Part shown: in pieces, positions 1 through 7,413 of the stretch
Numbering within the stretch: position 1 is the stretch's first letter
Layout: every line of letters starts with the position of its first letter
Assembly: GCF_028688855.1 (NCBI RefSeq)
Contig: NZ_JAQTXI010000031.1
Span: 1 to 36,666 of the forward strand
From: Neomegalonema sp.
Lineage (GTDB): Bacteria; Pseudomonadota; Alphaproteobacteria; Rhodobacterales; Rhodobacteraceae
Direction of reading: 5' to 3'
Length of the DNA stretch: 36,666 bases
Program-made: the position numbers and the translations under genes
Notes under the pieces: generated by a model
What the model was told of the DNA's origin: nothing
Database searches by the model: none
Seen by the model: the letters and a program-made list of their open reading frames with translations, nothing else

Positions 1-209
1 CAATGCGGCGCTATCAACGCCCATTGAGCGTCGTTCAATGACAGACGGATCAAGGACGCCTCCTTCACACGAAGATGGGGAGGCTCAAAAGCTCAGGAAA
101 AATCCTGAACGTCAACAGACCCTAAATGGGTTTAACGGGGGTCTCCGTCGATCCTCCGTCCACCGTCCAGCATACGGCGAAGTTTTCCAGAACTCACGCT
201 CTTTGGAAT
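1..209. other. Left edge, no gene assigned
   Basis: Reading frames entering from the left edge have no recognisable product. One ends at position 27 and another stays open to 232 with low-complexity, charged content. A 6-bp hairpin (TCAGGA-AAAA-TCCTGA, 93-108) has no T-run after it, so it is a poor terminator. The stretch sits just upstream of the phage protease operon and probably holds the end of the preceding phage gene plus an untranslated leader. I cannot name a product. Confidence 0.4.
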
Positions 210-229
210 ACGGGACATCTGTCCGGGTG
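210..229 (+). promoter_or_regulatory. Candidate late-operon control element, copy 1
   Basis: The 20-nt stretch ACGGGACATCTGTCCGGGTG contains the dyad GGACA-TC-TGTCC. It matches copy 2 at 12692-12711 at 18 of 20 positions. Copy 1 lies 77 nt before the protease start. In phage Mu, late promoters precede gene I (the protease) and the baseplate genes, so a shared upstream element at two operon heads fits a phage late-activator site. Being a binding site is an inference. Confidence 0.5.
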
Positions 230-255
230 TGATCCGATTTCGGACCCCGTCAGAT

Positions 256-295
256 TTGCGCAAGACGCCGCGGCGATCAAGCCGCCTTGCGCAAG
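256..295 (+). promoter_or_regulatory. Pair of TTGCGCAA palindromes
   Basis: The sequence TTGCGCAAG occurs at 256-264 and again at 287-295. Each copy contains the perfect palindrome TTGCGCAA. The copies are 31 bp apart, about three helical turns, and the second ends 11 nt before the protease ATG, where the ribosome would load. They could be operator half-sites or an RNA element. No regulator is identified. Confidence 0.35.
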
Positions 296-306
296 AAAGC
301 CTGACG

Positions 307-1335
307 ATGATCCAGCTGGCGACCCACGCCATGAGCCTGCCCGAAGGCGAGCCGCCCGAATGGGCGCATCTCCTGCCCTCCGGCGCGTTTCGCGGCCGCG
401 ACGGGCGCGGGCCCTATCTCCTGAAAGACGCCCAGGCCGTGGTCCTCGCTTCGGCGGGCGGTCCCGGCGATCCCGAAAGTCCGGTCGATTACGACCATCA
501 GACGGATCTGGCCGCGGTTCGCGGCGTGGGCGGAACGGCGCCCGCCGCCGGGTGGATCAAGGCCTTCGAAGCCCGCGCGGACGGGATCTGGGCGCGGATG
601 GAATGGACGCCCCGCGGCGCGGCGGCGCTCGCCGCCCGCGAATATCGCTATCTCTCGCCGGTCTTCGAGCATGACGCCTCCGGCGAGATCAGGCGCGTGC
701 TGCGCGCGGCCCTCACGAATAATCCGAACCTGCGCCTGACGGCTCTGGCCGCAGCCGAACCTCAATCCGATGGAGACGACATGGACCCGCTCGCCGAAAT
801 CTCGGCCACGCTCGGCTTGCCGCAAGGAAGCGACGCGGCCGCGACCCTGGCCGCCGTCAAGGCGCTGAAGGCCTCCGCCGCCGGGAGCGCCACGGCTCTG
901 GCCTCGGCTCTGAAGACCGCAGGGCTTCCTGCGAACGCCGCGCCCGCCGATCTGGAGGCGAAGCTGCGCACGGCCCTCGCCGCGGCGACGCCCGATCCCT
1001 CCCGCTATGCGCCCATGGAGATGGTGACCAGCCTTCAGGCCCAGATCAAGGGGCTGACCGAAGCGCGCGCCGTCGACCTGGTGGAGCAGGCCGTCAAGGC
1101 GGGCAAGATCCCGCCCGCCAACAAGGACTGGGCTCTGGCCTATCACGCCAAGGATCCCGAGGGCTTCGCGCAATATCTGCGCAATCAGCCCGCCCTCCTT
1201 CCGTCCGGCGAGACTGCGGCGGCCGACCAGCCGCCCGGCGGCGACGTTCTCGACGCTCAGCAGCTCGCGATCTGCTCGGCCATGGGCCAGACCCCCGAAG
1301 AATTCCGCGCAGCGCGCAAGAAGGAGGGCCTCTGA
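307..1335 (+). CDS. Mu-like prophage protease (gpI family), prohead maturation
   Basis: This 342-residue protein matches the Mu gpI protease family, which processes the prohead during capsid assembly. The N-terminal part (about residues 1-150) carries the family blocks VDYDHQTDLAA, AAGWIK and EYRYLSPVF. The rest is alanine-rich and helical, as expected for a scaffold region. I chose the ATG at 307 because an upstream in-frame start at 229 would add a basic, unrelated 26-residue leader that overlaps the control elements. The ribosome site is weak (AAGAAAG about 8 nt upstream). The stop overlaps the next ATG as TGATG. It heads the head-gene operon, and its position before the decoration and capsid genes matches Mu. 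Confidence 0.88.
   Translation: MIQLATHAMSLPEGEPPEWAHLLPSGAFRGRDGRGPYLLKDAQAVVLASAGGPGDPESPVDYDHQTDLAAVRGVGGTAPAAGWIKAFEARADGIWARMEWTPRGAAALAAREYRYLSPVFEHDASGEIRRVLRAALTNNPNLRLTALAAAEPQSDGDDMDPLAEISATLGLPQGSDAAATLAAVKALKASAAGSATALASALKTAGLPANAAPADLEAKLRTALAAATPDPSRYAPMEMVTSLQAQIKGLTEARAVDLVEQAVKAGKIPPANKDWALAYHAKDPEGFAQYLRNQPALLPSGETAAADQPPGGDVLDAQQLAICSAMGQTPEEFRAARKKEGL
781..1335 (+). CDS. Nested in-frame capsid scaffold start (Mu gpZ-like)
   Basis: An internal ATG at 781, in frame with the protease, follows GGAG at 772-775 with a 5-nt gap, a better ribosome site than that of the full-length gene. Translation from it would give a 184-residue alanine-rich, mostly helical protein lacking the protease domain. 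In Mu, and in analogous phage systems, the scaffold is the C-terminal part of the protease made from an internal start. The sequence supports the site; production of a separate scaffold is inferred. Confidence 0.6.
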   Translation: MDPLAEISATLGLPQGSDAAATLAAVKALKASAAGSATALASALKTAGLPANAAPADLEAKLRTALAAATPDPSRYAPMEMVTSLQAQIKGLTEARAVDLVEQAVKAGKIPPANKDWALAYHAKDPEGFAQYLRNQPALLPSGETAAADQPPGGDVLDAQQLAICSAMGQTPEEFRAARKKEGL

Positions 1336-1736
1336 TGGTCGCCCTGACCAGAGACCGCAACACGCCCGAACGTTCGGGCGAGGACTTCGCCTTCCCCGTG
1401 GCGGGCGGCGTTCAGGTCTTCGCAGGCGCTCTCGTCGTGTTGGAGGCTGGGTTCGCCAAGCCGGGAGAAGCCGGAGAGGGGCTGGCCATGGCCGGTCGCG
1501 CCGAGGCGCAGATCGACAATCGTCTGGGCGAAGACGGCGACGCCCATGTGCGGGTCCGCCTCGGCGTCTTCCGCTTCGCCAATGGCGAGGGCGCAGACCG
1601 GATCGAGATGACGGACGTCGGATCCGACGCCTTCGTCCTCGACGATCAGACGGTCGGCAAGGTCGGCGAAGGACGCTCGAAGGCCGGACGCGTCATGGAT
1701 GTGGACGCCCAGGGCGTCTGGGTGAAGCTCGGGTAA
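1335..1736 (+). CDS. Putative head decoration/stabilisation protein
   Basis: This 133-residue protein lies between the protease and the major capsid gene, the usual place for a capsid decoration protein in Mu-like phages. It is rich in glycine, alanine and valine with short beta-strand patterns (FPVAGGVQVFAGALVVLEAG) and has no catalytic motif, as in small beta-rich decoration proteins. The ATG overlaps the protease stop (TGATG), and AAGGAGGG at 1321-1328 is a strong ribosome site. The role is inferred from position and composition, not from a diagnostic motif. Confidence 0.6.
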   Translation: MVALTRDRNTPERSGEDFAFPVAGGVQVFAGALVVLEAGFAKPGEAGEGLAMAGRAEAQIDNRLGEDGDAHVRVRLGVFRFANGEGADRIEMTDVGSDAFVLDDQTVGKVGEGRSKAGRVMDVDAQGVWVKLG

Positions 1737-1747
1737 GGGGATCTTCG

Positions 1748-2638
1748 ATGATCATCAATCAGGCCAATCTCGGCCATCTCTTCACCGGCTATAGCGCCGC
1801 CTTCCATCGCGGCCTCGGCCAGGCCGAGGATCAGTGGACGCGCCTCGCCACTCGCGTGGCCTCCGCCACGCGCGAGGAGAAATACGGCTGGCTCGGCAAG
1901 GCGCCGAGCATGCGCGAATGGCTGGGCGACCGCGTGATCGCCAGCATCGGCGCCCATGACTACGCCATCCGGAACAAGTCCTGGGAGCAGACCATCGGCG
2001 TTCCGCGCGAGGACATCGAGGACGACGCCTATGGCGTCTTCGCTCCGCTCTTCGAGGAGATGGGCCGCTCCACCGCCGCTCATCCGAACCAGTTGGTCTT
2101 CGATCTTCTGGCGAAAGGCTTCGAGACGCCTTGCTATGACGGACAATATTTCTTCGACGAAGATCATCCTGCGCTCGACGCCGCGGGCGAGATCGTCTCC
2201 GTCTCCAATTCGGGCGGCGGCTCCGGCCCGGCCTGGTTTCTGATCGACGACAGCCGCGCGCTCAAGCCGATCATCTATCAGGTCCGCAAGCCCTATAACT
2301 TCGTGCGCATGGAGCGCGAGGAGGATGTCAACGTCTTCATGCGCAAGGAATACGTCTATGGCGTGGACGGGCGCTCCAACGTCGGCTTCGGCTTCTGGCA
2401 ATTCGCCTATGGCAGCCGCCAGCCCCTGAACAAGGACAGCTATCGGGAGGCCCGCGAGGCGCTCACGGGCATGAAGGGCGATTACGGCCGCCCGCTCGGC
2501 CTGAAGCCGCGCCTGCTGGTGGTCCCATCCAGCCTGGAGTTCGCGGCGCTGGAGATCCTCAACGCCGAGCGCGACGCGGCCGGGGCGACCAACGTCTACA
2601 AGGGCACGGCCGAACTCCTCGTCAGCAGCTGGCTCTGA
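1748..2638 (+). CDS. Major capsid protein, Mu gpT-like
   Basis: This 296-residue protein matches the Mu gpT major head subunit family and forms the icosahedral shell. Family-like stretches include the N-terminal block around LFTGYSAAFHRGL, the AYGVFAPLFEEMGR region, and the C-terminal LLVVPSSLEFAALEILNAER followed by GTAELLVSSWL. Its length is normal for the family. It starts 11 nt after the decoration gene, with GGTAAGGGG upstream, and is followed closely by the head-completion genes. No truncation is visible. Confidence 0.92.
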   Translation: MIINQANLGHLFTGYSAAFHRGLGQAEDQWTRLATRVASATREEKYGWLGKAPSMREWLGDRVIASIGAHDYAIRNKSWEQTIGVPREDIEDDAYGVFAPLFEEMGRSTAAHPNQLVFDLLAKGFETPCYDGQYFFDEDHPALDAAGEIVSVSNSGGGSGPAWFLIDDSRALKPIIYQVRKPYNFVRMEREEDVNVFMRKEYVYGVDGRSNVGFGFWQFAYGSRQPLNKDSYREAREALTGMKGDYGRPLGLKPRLLVVPSSLEFAALEILNAERDAAGATNVYKGTAELLVSSWL

Positions 2639-2649
2639 GGGAGGCGCGG

Positions 2650-2967
2650 ATGACGAAGATCAAGGCTCTGCGCATCGCGGCCCGCCGCTCCGGATTTCGC
2701 CGGGCCGGGCTGGCCCATCCCGCCCACCCGGTCCTTCATCCTCTGGAGGATCTGACGGAGGCGCAGATCGCGCTTCTGAAAGCCGAGCCCATGCTCGTCG
2801 TTCAAGGGGTCGAGATCGAGGCGCCTGAAGGGGCGGAGGAAGACGGCGCCTCCGGCCCCGGACCCAAGACTTCTCCTGCGCCGCGCAAGGGCGCACGCTC
2901 CGTTCCGTCGTCTCCGGCCAAAGCCGAAACCGCCGCCGCGACCGAGGCGGCTGAAGGAGAAGGCTGA
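2650..2967 (+). CDS. Small Mu-like head-region protein (FluMu_N type)
   Basis: The first 50 or so of 105 residues (GFRRAGLAHPAHP, then LTEAQIALLKAEPMLVV) resemble the FluMu N-terminal domain of small Mu-like phage proteins such as HI1506. The remainder is an acidic, proline- and alanine-rich tail ending EGEG, likely disordered. The gene sits between the capsid and gp36 genes with short spacing and GAGGGAGG upstream. Its role is unknown; position suggests head completion. The family match is from memory of the pattern. Confidence 0.62.
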   Translation: MTKIKALRIAARRSGFRRAGLAHPAHPVLHPLEDLTEAQIALLKAEPMLVVQGVEIEAPEGAEEDGASGPGPKTSPAPRKGARSVPSSPAKAETAAATEAAEGEG

Positions 2968-2970
2968 GCC

Positions 2971-3402
2971 ATGGCCTACGCCTCCGCTCAAGACATGATC
3001 GACCGCTTCTCCGCGCAGCAGCTGCGGGAGGTCGCCGATCCGGAGAACGTCGCGGAGATCCGGGCGGAGGCGCTGGCGCGCGCGCTGGAGGACGCCTCGG
3101 CGGAGATCGACGGCTATCTGGAGGGGCGCTACCGCCTGCCGCTGCCGAAGCCGCCGCCCAGCCTGAGGCTCCTCGCCTGCGACATCGCCATGTATCGCCT
3201 GCTCACCCTGCGCCAGATCGACGCGATGGAGGATCAACGTAAACGTTATGAGGACGCCCTGCGTTTCCTGCGCTCCATCGCCAAGGGAGAGATCAATCTC
3301 GGGCCCGCGCCGAGCGGCGAAACCGTGACGCCGGCCGGAGGGCCGACTCTCGTCGCCGGTCCCGAGCGCGTCTTCAGCCGCCAGCGGATGAGGGGCTTCT
3401 GA
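2971..3402 (+). CDS. gp36-like head-tail connector (DUF1320)
   Basis: This 143-residue protein fits the Mu gp36 / DUF1320 family. It shows the N-terminal helix MIDRFSAQQLREVADPE, the ALEDASAEIDGYLEGRYRLPL segment that marks the family, and the ACDIAMYRLLTLRQ helix. Members are thought to act in head completion or connector assembly. The C-terminal end (RQRMRGF) is the usual short tail. Its stop overlaps the start of the next gene, so the two are translationally coupled. Confidence 0.88.
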   Translation: MAYASAQDMIDRFSAQQLREVADPENVAEIRAEALARALEDASAEIDGYLEGRYRLPLPKPPPSLRLLACDIAMYRLLTLRQIDAMEDQRKRYEDALRFLRSIAKGEINLGPAPSGETVTPAGGPTLVAGPERVFSRQRMRGF

Positions 3403-3860
3403 TGGCGGGCGTCTCCGCCTCCGTCCGGATCGAGGACGACGGCTTCCGTCCCGCGCTGGAGGCCTTGCTCCGGCGCTCCTCGGATCTGCGTCCGGTCTTC
3501 TCCGAGATCGGCGCGGCGCTCCAGACTTCCGCCGAAGAGCGCTTCGAAGATGAGGAAGACCCCGATGGACGATCCTGGCCTGCCCATTCTCCGGCGACGC
3601 TCCTGCGGCGCGGCTCCGGCGCCAGGAAGCTGCGCGACAAGGGCCATCTTTACCAGTCGCTGAACTGGCGCGCCTCGCGCCTGAAGGCGGAGGTCGGGAC
3701 CAACCGGATCTACGCCCGCATCCATCAGCTTGGCGGCGAAGCCGGACGCGGCCGCAAGGTGGAGATCCCGGCGCGACCCTATCTCGGCGTGAGCGCGGCG
3801 GACCGCAAGGAGATCGCCGAAATCCTGAACGACCATCTGACGAAAGGCCTGCGCCGATGA
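3402..3860 (+). CDS. Phage virion morphogenesis protein (Mu gpG-like)
   Basis: This 152-residue protein matches the phage virion morphogenesis family (Mu gpG; related to P2 gpS tail completion). Seen in the sequence are the block FEDEEDPDGRSWPAHSPAT, the KLRDKGHLYQSL motif, IHQLGG, and the C-terminal IPARPYLGVS signature. The family acts in head-tail joining. It overlaps gp36 at the start and gp37 at the end by a few bases. Confidence 0.88.
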   Translation: MAGVSASVRIEDDGFRPALEALLRRSSDLRPVFSEIGAALQTSAEERFEDEEDPDGRSWPAHSPATLLRRGSGARKLRDKGHLYQSLNWRASRLKAEVGTNRIYARIHQLGGEAGRGRKVEIPARPYLGVSAADRKEIAEILNDHLTKGLRR

Positions 3861-4375
3861 TCAGGGAGATCGAGGCCGCCCTTGTGGCGCGGATCGCAGA
3901 GCGGATTCCGGATCTGCATGTCGCCGCCTTTCCGGACAAGCCGGAGAGCTTCAATCTGCATCATCCGGCCGGCGCGGTCCTGGTCGCCTTCGGGCGCGAG
4001 ACTTACTCCAGACCGCGCGCCATCGACGTGATCGTCCAGGAGCGCCGGATCGAATGGGACATCTCCATCCTGACGCGCAATCTGCGGACCCATGTCGGCG
4101 CCTATGAAGTTCTGGACGCCCTGCGTCTGGCGCTGACCGGCTGGCGTCCGGAAGGCTCCGGCAAGCTGCGCCCCGTCCGGGCCGAGTTTCTGGATCAGAA
4201 GCAGGGCGTCTGGACCCATGTCCTGACCATGGATCATGTGGTCACGGTCGCCGAATGCGGCGAGGCGGAGGAGGCGGATTGCGATCTTCCGCCTCTGGCC
4301 CGCGTCGACATGCGGGACGAATTCGGCGGCGCCCATGCGCCTCGTCCGGGCTGCGGCGCGGAGGAGGCGTCATGA
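3857..4375 (+). CDS. gp37-like protein (DUF1834)
   Basis: This 172-residue protein has the layout of Mu gp37 / DUF1834: an N-terminal helix with VARIAERIPDLHVAAFPD, then IVQERRIEWDISILTRNL and a helix GAYEVLDALRLALTGWRP. It probably acts at the head-tail junction or tail terminus, by family and position. It starts in an ATGA overlap with the morphogenesis gene, and its stop overlaps the next ATG. The last 30 or so residues (rich in A, E and P) look variable. Confidence 0.82.
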   Translation: MIREIEAALVARIAERIPDLHVAAFPDKPESFNLHHPAGAVLVAFGRETYSRPRAIDVIVQERRIEWDISILTRNLRTHVGAYEVLDALRLALTGWRPEGSGKLRPVRAEFLDQKQGVWTHVLTMDHVVTVAECGEAEEADCDLPPLARVDMRDEFGGAHAPRPGCGAEEAS

Positions 4376-4611
4376 GCGACCCGCTGGAGGCGCTGACCGG
4401 GCGGCGGTTCGCCGAGCTTCAACGTGACCGCCGCGCCGCGCGCGACGTCAGAGCCCGGAGGATGCGCAAGGCCGGAATGGCCTTTTGGGAGATCGGCGAT
4501 GCGCTCGCCCTGCCTGCGGACGAGGTCGCGCGCATCTGCGCGGAGCCTCATCGTCCTGAGTTTCATGGCCATGCGCCTTCGGATGGCGGCCTTCGTCGAG
4601 GAGAATCATGA
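4372..4611 (+). CDS. Small phage protein with HTH-like segment
   Basis: This 79-residue gene starts at the ATG overlapping the gp37 stop. Its middle (GMAFWEIGDALALPADEVARI) has the spacing of a helix-turn-helix (helix, AL turn, PADEVARI helix), preceded by an Arg-rich helix. Its stop overlaps the next ATG, so it is embedded in a coupled run of tail genes. I do not recognise the family. It could be a small DNA-binding or structural accessory protein; the HTH reading is only a pattern. Confidence 0.62.
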   Translation: MSDPLEALTGRRFAELQRDRRAARDVRARRMRKAGMAFWEIGDALALPADEVARICAEPHRPEFHGHAPSDGGLRRGES

Positions 4612-4856
4612 GCAGATACGTTTATAGCGGCCCCCTCTCCGCCGTCGCCCTGGAGGGCGGCCGGGAGGCGGTTCTGATCCCCGGCGGCGAGGTCGAGCTG
4701 CCCGCGGAGAACGCCTGGGTCAGGGAGATGATCGCCCAGAAGCGCTTGACGCCGGTCGTCAACGCCGTCGCGCGGCCTCCCGAAGAGCTGAAGCCTGCGC
4801 CCAGAGCGGAGAACAAGCCCAAACCCGAGGCCCCGGCCGAGAAGGAGAAGAAGTGA
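4608..4856 (+). CDS. gp38-like protein (DUF2635)
   Basis: This 82-residue protein matches the small DUF2635 (Mu gp38) family found just before the tail sheath. It has the block VLIPGGEVELPAENAWVREM followed by RLTP, then a Lys/Pro/Glu tail that is probably disordered. CGAGGAGA precedes the ATG. The stop overlaps the sheath start as TGATG. Its biochemical role is not known; position suggests tail assembly. Confidence 0.75.
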   Translation: MSRYVYSGPLSAVALEGGREAVLIPGGEVELPAENAWVREMIAQKRLTPVVNAVARPPEELKPAPRAENKPKPEAPAEKEKK

Positions 4857-6310
4857 TGGCCGCCAATTTCCTGCATGGCGTCGAGACCATCGAGATCGAC
4901 CGCGGCCCGCGGCCGGTCAGCGCCGTCAAGACCGCCGTCGTCGGTCTGGTCGGAACCGCGCCGATCTTCGAGGTCGACGGAACGCTCGCCAGTGTGAACA
5001 GGCCCGTGCTGATCCAGTCCGACCGCGACGCCGCCCGCCATTTCGGAACACGACGCGCGGGCTTCACGATCCCCCAGGCGCTGAATGCGATCTTCGCTCA
5101 GGGGCGCGGCGTCGCGATCGTGGTCAACGTCTTCGATCCGGGGATCCACGCCGCCGAGCAGGCGCCCGGGGATGTGACCTTCGCCGCGAACGGAAGGGCG
5201 GAGCTGGGGCGCGAAGGCGTCTTCGACCTCGTCCTGACCAACAGCGGCGGAACCGTGACTTATGTCGCCGGAACCGACTTCGCGCTGGATCCCGGCGCGG
5301 GCGTCGCGACGCGGCTTGAAGGCGGCGCCATCGCGGTTGGGGCGACCGTCAGGGCGGCCTTCCGATACGCGGATCTTTCCAGGGTGACGCCGGCCTCGGT
5401 CGTCGGCGCGGTCGATGCGGCCGGGAACCGCACCGGCCTTCAGGCTTTGCTGGATTGCCATGGCGAGATGGGCTTCTGGCCGAAGATCCTGATCGCGCCG
5501 GGCTTCGGCGCGCTCGCCAGCGTCTCGGCGGAGCTGGACGTCATGGCGCAGAAGTTGCGGGCGGTCGCTCTGATCGACGCTCCCATCGGCGCTTCCGTGG
5601 CGCAGGTCGTGGCGGGGCGCGGTCCCTCCGGCGCCGTCAACTTCAACCTCGCCAGCGAACGCAGCCTGCTCTGCTATCCGCATGTGAAGGTCGCCGACGA
5701 TTCGGCGCAGGGCGGATCCCGGCTGGAGCCGCTCAGCCAATATTGCGCAGGGGTGATCTGCGCCGTGGATCTGGAGGAAGGCTATTGGGTCAGCCCCTCC
5801 AATCATGAGATCAAGGGGATCGTCGGGATCGAACGACGCCTCTCGGCGATGATCAACGACCCCTCGGCCGACGTGAACAGACTCAACGAGGCGGGGATCG
5901 TCACGGTCTTCAACGCCTTCGGATCGGGTCTGCGCCTCTGGGGCAACCGCCCCGCCGCCTGGCCTTCGGTCACTCATCCGAAGAATTTCATCCCGGTGCG
6001 CCGCGTGGCCGACATGCTCCATGAGAGCGTCGAGCAGGCCATGCTCCAGTTTCTGGATCGTCCGATCAATCAGGCGCTGATCGACGATGTGCGGGAGACG
6101 GTGAACGCCTTCATCCGGACCCTGATCGGCCGCGGCGCGCTGATCGACGGCCGCTGCCTCTTCGATCCGGGAAAGAATGAGGAAACGCAGATCGCGGCGG
6201 GCCATCTCGTCTTCGACATCGAATTCATGCCGCCGACTCCGGCCGAGCGGATCAGCTTCGAGAGCTTCATCAACATCGCGCTGCTCGGTCGCCTGCGCGG
6301 CGGACAATAA
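4856..6310 (+). CDS. Contractile tail sheath protein (P2 FI-like)
   Basis: This 484-residue protein is a contractile tail sheath of the P2 FI type. The N-terminal FLHGVETIEIDRGPRP is followed by VKTAVVGLVGTAPIF, the hallmark of the family. A beta-rich inserted domain of about 100 residues (about 95-195) precedes the conserved core with VAGRGPSG, GSRLEPLSQYCAGVICAVD and LEEGYWVSPSNHEIKG. The C-terminal block has FIRTLIGRGALIDGRC. It polymerises around the tube and contracts on infection. A GTG at 4853 would add one residue; the ATG at 4856 overlaps the previous stop. Confidence 0.93.
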   Translation: MAANFLHGVETIEIDRGPRPVSAVKTAVVGLVGTAPIFEVDGTLASVNRPVLIQSDRDAARHFGTRRAGFTIPQALNAIFAQGRGVAIVVNVFDPGIHAAEQAPGDVTFAANGRAELGREGVFDLVLTNSGGTVTYVAGTDFALDPGAGVATRLEGGAIAVGATVRAAFRYADLSRVTPASVVGAVDAAGNRTGLQALLDCHGEMGFWPKILIAPGFGALASVSAELDVMAQKLRAVALIDAPIGASVAQVVAGRGPSGAVNFNLASERSLLCYPHVKVADDSAQGGSRLEPLSQYCAGVICAVDLEEGYWVSPSNHEIKGIVGIERRLSAMINDPSADVNRLNEAGIVTVFNAFGSGLRLWGNRPAAWPSVTHPKNFIPVRRVADMLHESVEQAMLQFLDRPINQALIDDVRETVNAFIRTLIGRGALIDGRCLFDPGKNEETQIAAGHLVFDIEFMPPTPAERISFESFINIALLGRLRGGQ

Positions 6311-6325
6311 CCAGGAGGGCCGCAG

Positions 6326-6892
6326 ATGAGCAAGATCGCCGTCAACCGCGTGACCAACGCCAATGTCTATATGGACGGCCGGACGCTGCTCGGCCGCGCC
6401 GAAGAGGTCGATCTGCCCCAGGTCAAGCACAAGATGGCCGAGCACAAGGCGCTCGGCATGATCGGCGCGAGCGAATTCTTCGCCGGCGTCGAGAAGATGG
6501 AGTGCAAGATCAAATGGACATCCTTCTATCCCGAGGTGCTGCGCGCCGCCGCTGACCCCTTCAAGGCGGTCCGCCTTCAGCTGCGCGCCTCGCTGGAGAC
6601 CTACACCGGCCAGGGCCGCGTGGCGGAGACGGCCGTCATGGTCTCTCTGACCGCCGCCTTCAAGGATTTCCCGCTCGGGAGCTTCAAGCAGCATGAAGCC
6701 GTCTTCAAGGATTTCCCGCTCGGGAGCTTCAAGCAGCATGAAGCCGTCTCGCCCGAAAGCAATCTCGCCGTCCATTACGCCAAGTTGGAGATCGGCGGGC
6801 AGGAGATCTTCGAGCTCGACGTGATGGAGAACATCTACAAGGTCGCCGGCGCGGACGTGCTCGCCCGCTATCGCTTCAACATCGGCGGCTGA
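6326..6892 (+). CDS. Tail tube protein (P2 FII-like) with internal duplication
   Basis: This 188-residue protein matches the P2 FII tail tube family: N-terminal AVNRVTNANVYMDGR, the middle LGMIGASEFFAGVEKMECKI, and a C-terminal block with NLAVHYAKLEIGGQEIFELD. It forms the inner tube inside the sheath. A 15-residue block beginning FKDFPLGSFKQHE occurs twice in direct succession, from a perfect 45-bp DNA duplication, so the protein is 15 residues longer than expected. CAGGAGGGC upstream is a strong ribosome site. Whether the duplicated protein assembles is unknown. Confidence 0.9.
   Translation: MSKIAVNRVTNANVYMDGRTLLGRAEEVDLPQVKHKMAEHKALGMIGASEFFAGVEKMECKIKWTSFYPEVLRAAADPFKAVRLQLRASLETYTGQGRVAETAVMVSLTAAFKDFPLGSFKQHEAVFKDFPLGSFKQHEAVSPESNLAVHYAKLEIGGQEIFELDVMENIYKVAGADVLARYRFNIGG
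6659..6748 (+). repeat. Perfect 45-bp tandem duplication
   Basis: Positions 6659-6703 and 6704-6748 are identical over 45 bases. The unit is in frame within the tail tube gene and adds exactly 15 residues. Perfect identity points to a very recent duplication or to a sequence-assembly error. Confidence 0.95.
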
Positions 6893-6925
6893 AGCCGCCT
6901 CCTCCCCTGATCCAAAGGACCGATC

Positions 6926-7398
6926 ATGACCGATCAGACTTCGGGCGTCGCGCCTCCTCCTCCCGCCGCCGCGCCTCCCTCCAGCGTCAACGCCGACGGC
7001 TCCCTCGTCGTCACCCTGCCGGTCTCGGGACGCGTCGCGGTTCTGCGCCGGGGCAAAGGGCGCGACATGCGTCTGGCTGCGCGACACGTGAATCCCGCTC
7101 AGGATCCCATCGGCTACGCCATGGCCCTCGCCGCTCAGCTCGCCACCATCGACGGCGCTCCGGTCTTGCCGGAGGATCTGGACGAGATGGAGATGGACGA
7201 CGTCGCGGCGCTGATGTCGGGGCTGCCGGGAAAGTCCCTTCTCCCCGCGACCTCTTCGCCCTGATCTCCGTCACGGGATGGGCCGCTTCGGAAATCGACG
7301 GAATGGAGATCTCCGATCTCAACGACTGGCTGGAGGAGGCGATCCTGCACGCCAAAGCCATGAAGGCCGCCCATGAGGAGGCCTCCTCCAGAACCTGA
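6926..7398 (+). CDS. Tail assembly chaperone E/E' with -1 frameshift
   Basis: The zero-frame product is 112 residues (6926-7264): a Pro/Ala-rich start, then a helical region with DPIGYAMALAAQLATIDG. A second frame, shifted by -1, encodes the segment around SVTGWAASEIDGMEISDLND and stops at 7396-7398. It has no good start of its own but looks like the E' part of P2-type chaperones. At 7228-7234 the heptamer G GGA AAG lies in the correct phase, the same slippery heptamer used by lambda G/GT. Shifting there gives a fusion of about 157 residues. Such proteins coat the tape measure before tube assembly. Position directly before the tape measure gene supports this. Confidence 0.85.
7228..7234 (+). 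other. Slippery heptamer G GGA AAG (-1 frameshift site)
   Basis: The zero frame reads CCG GGA AAG, so the heptamer is phased X XXY YYZ. The zero frame terminates at 7264 and the -1 frame stays open to 7398, giving the classical overlap of a tail chaperone frameshift. No stimulatory structure was confirmed. Confidence 0.8.
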
Positions 7399-7413
7399 AC
7401 CGACGGCGGCGCC

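Noticed and set aside
93..108. Hairpin near the left edge as a terminator
   Set aside because: The stem is only 6 bp with moderate GC content and no T-run follows.
277..1173. Long minus-strand open frame opposite the phage protease
   Set aside because: It mirrors the GC-rich coding strand; the product is low-complexity and the + strand encodes a recognised protease.
4622..7087. 821-codon minus-strand open frame opposite the sheath and tube genes
   Set aside because: It is an antisense shadow of genes with clear homology and even repeats a segment opposite the 45-bp duplication.
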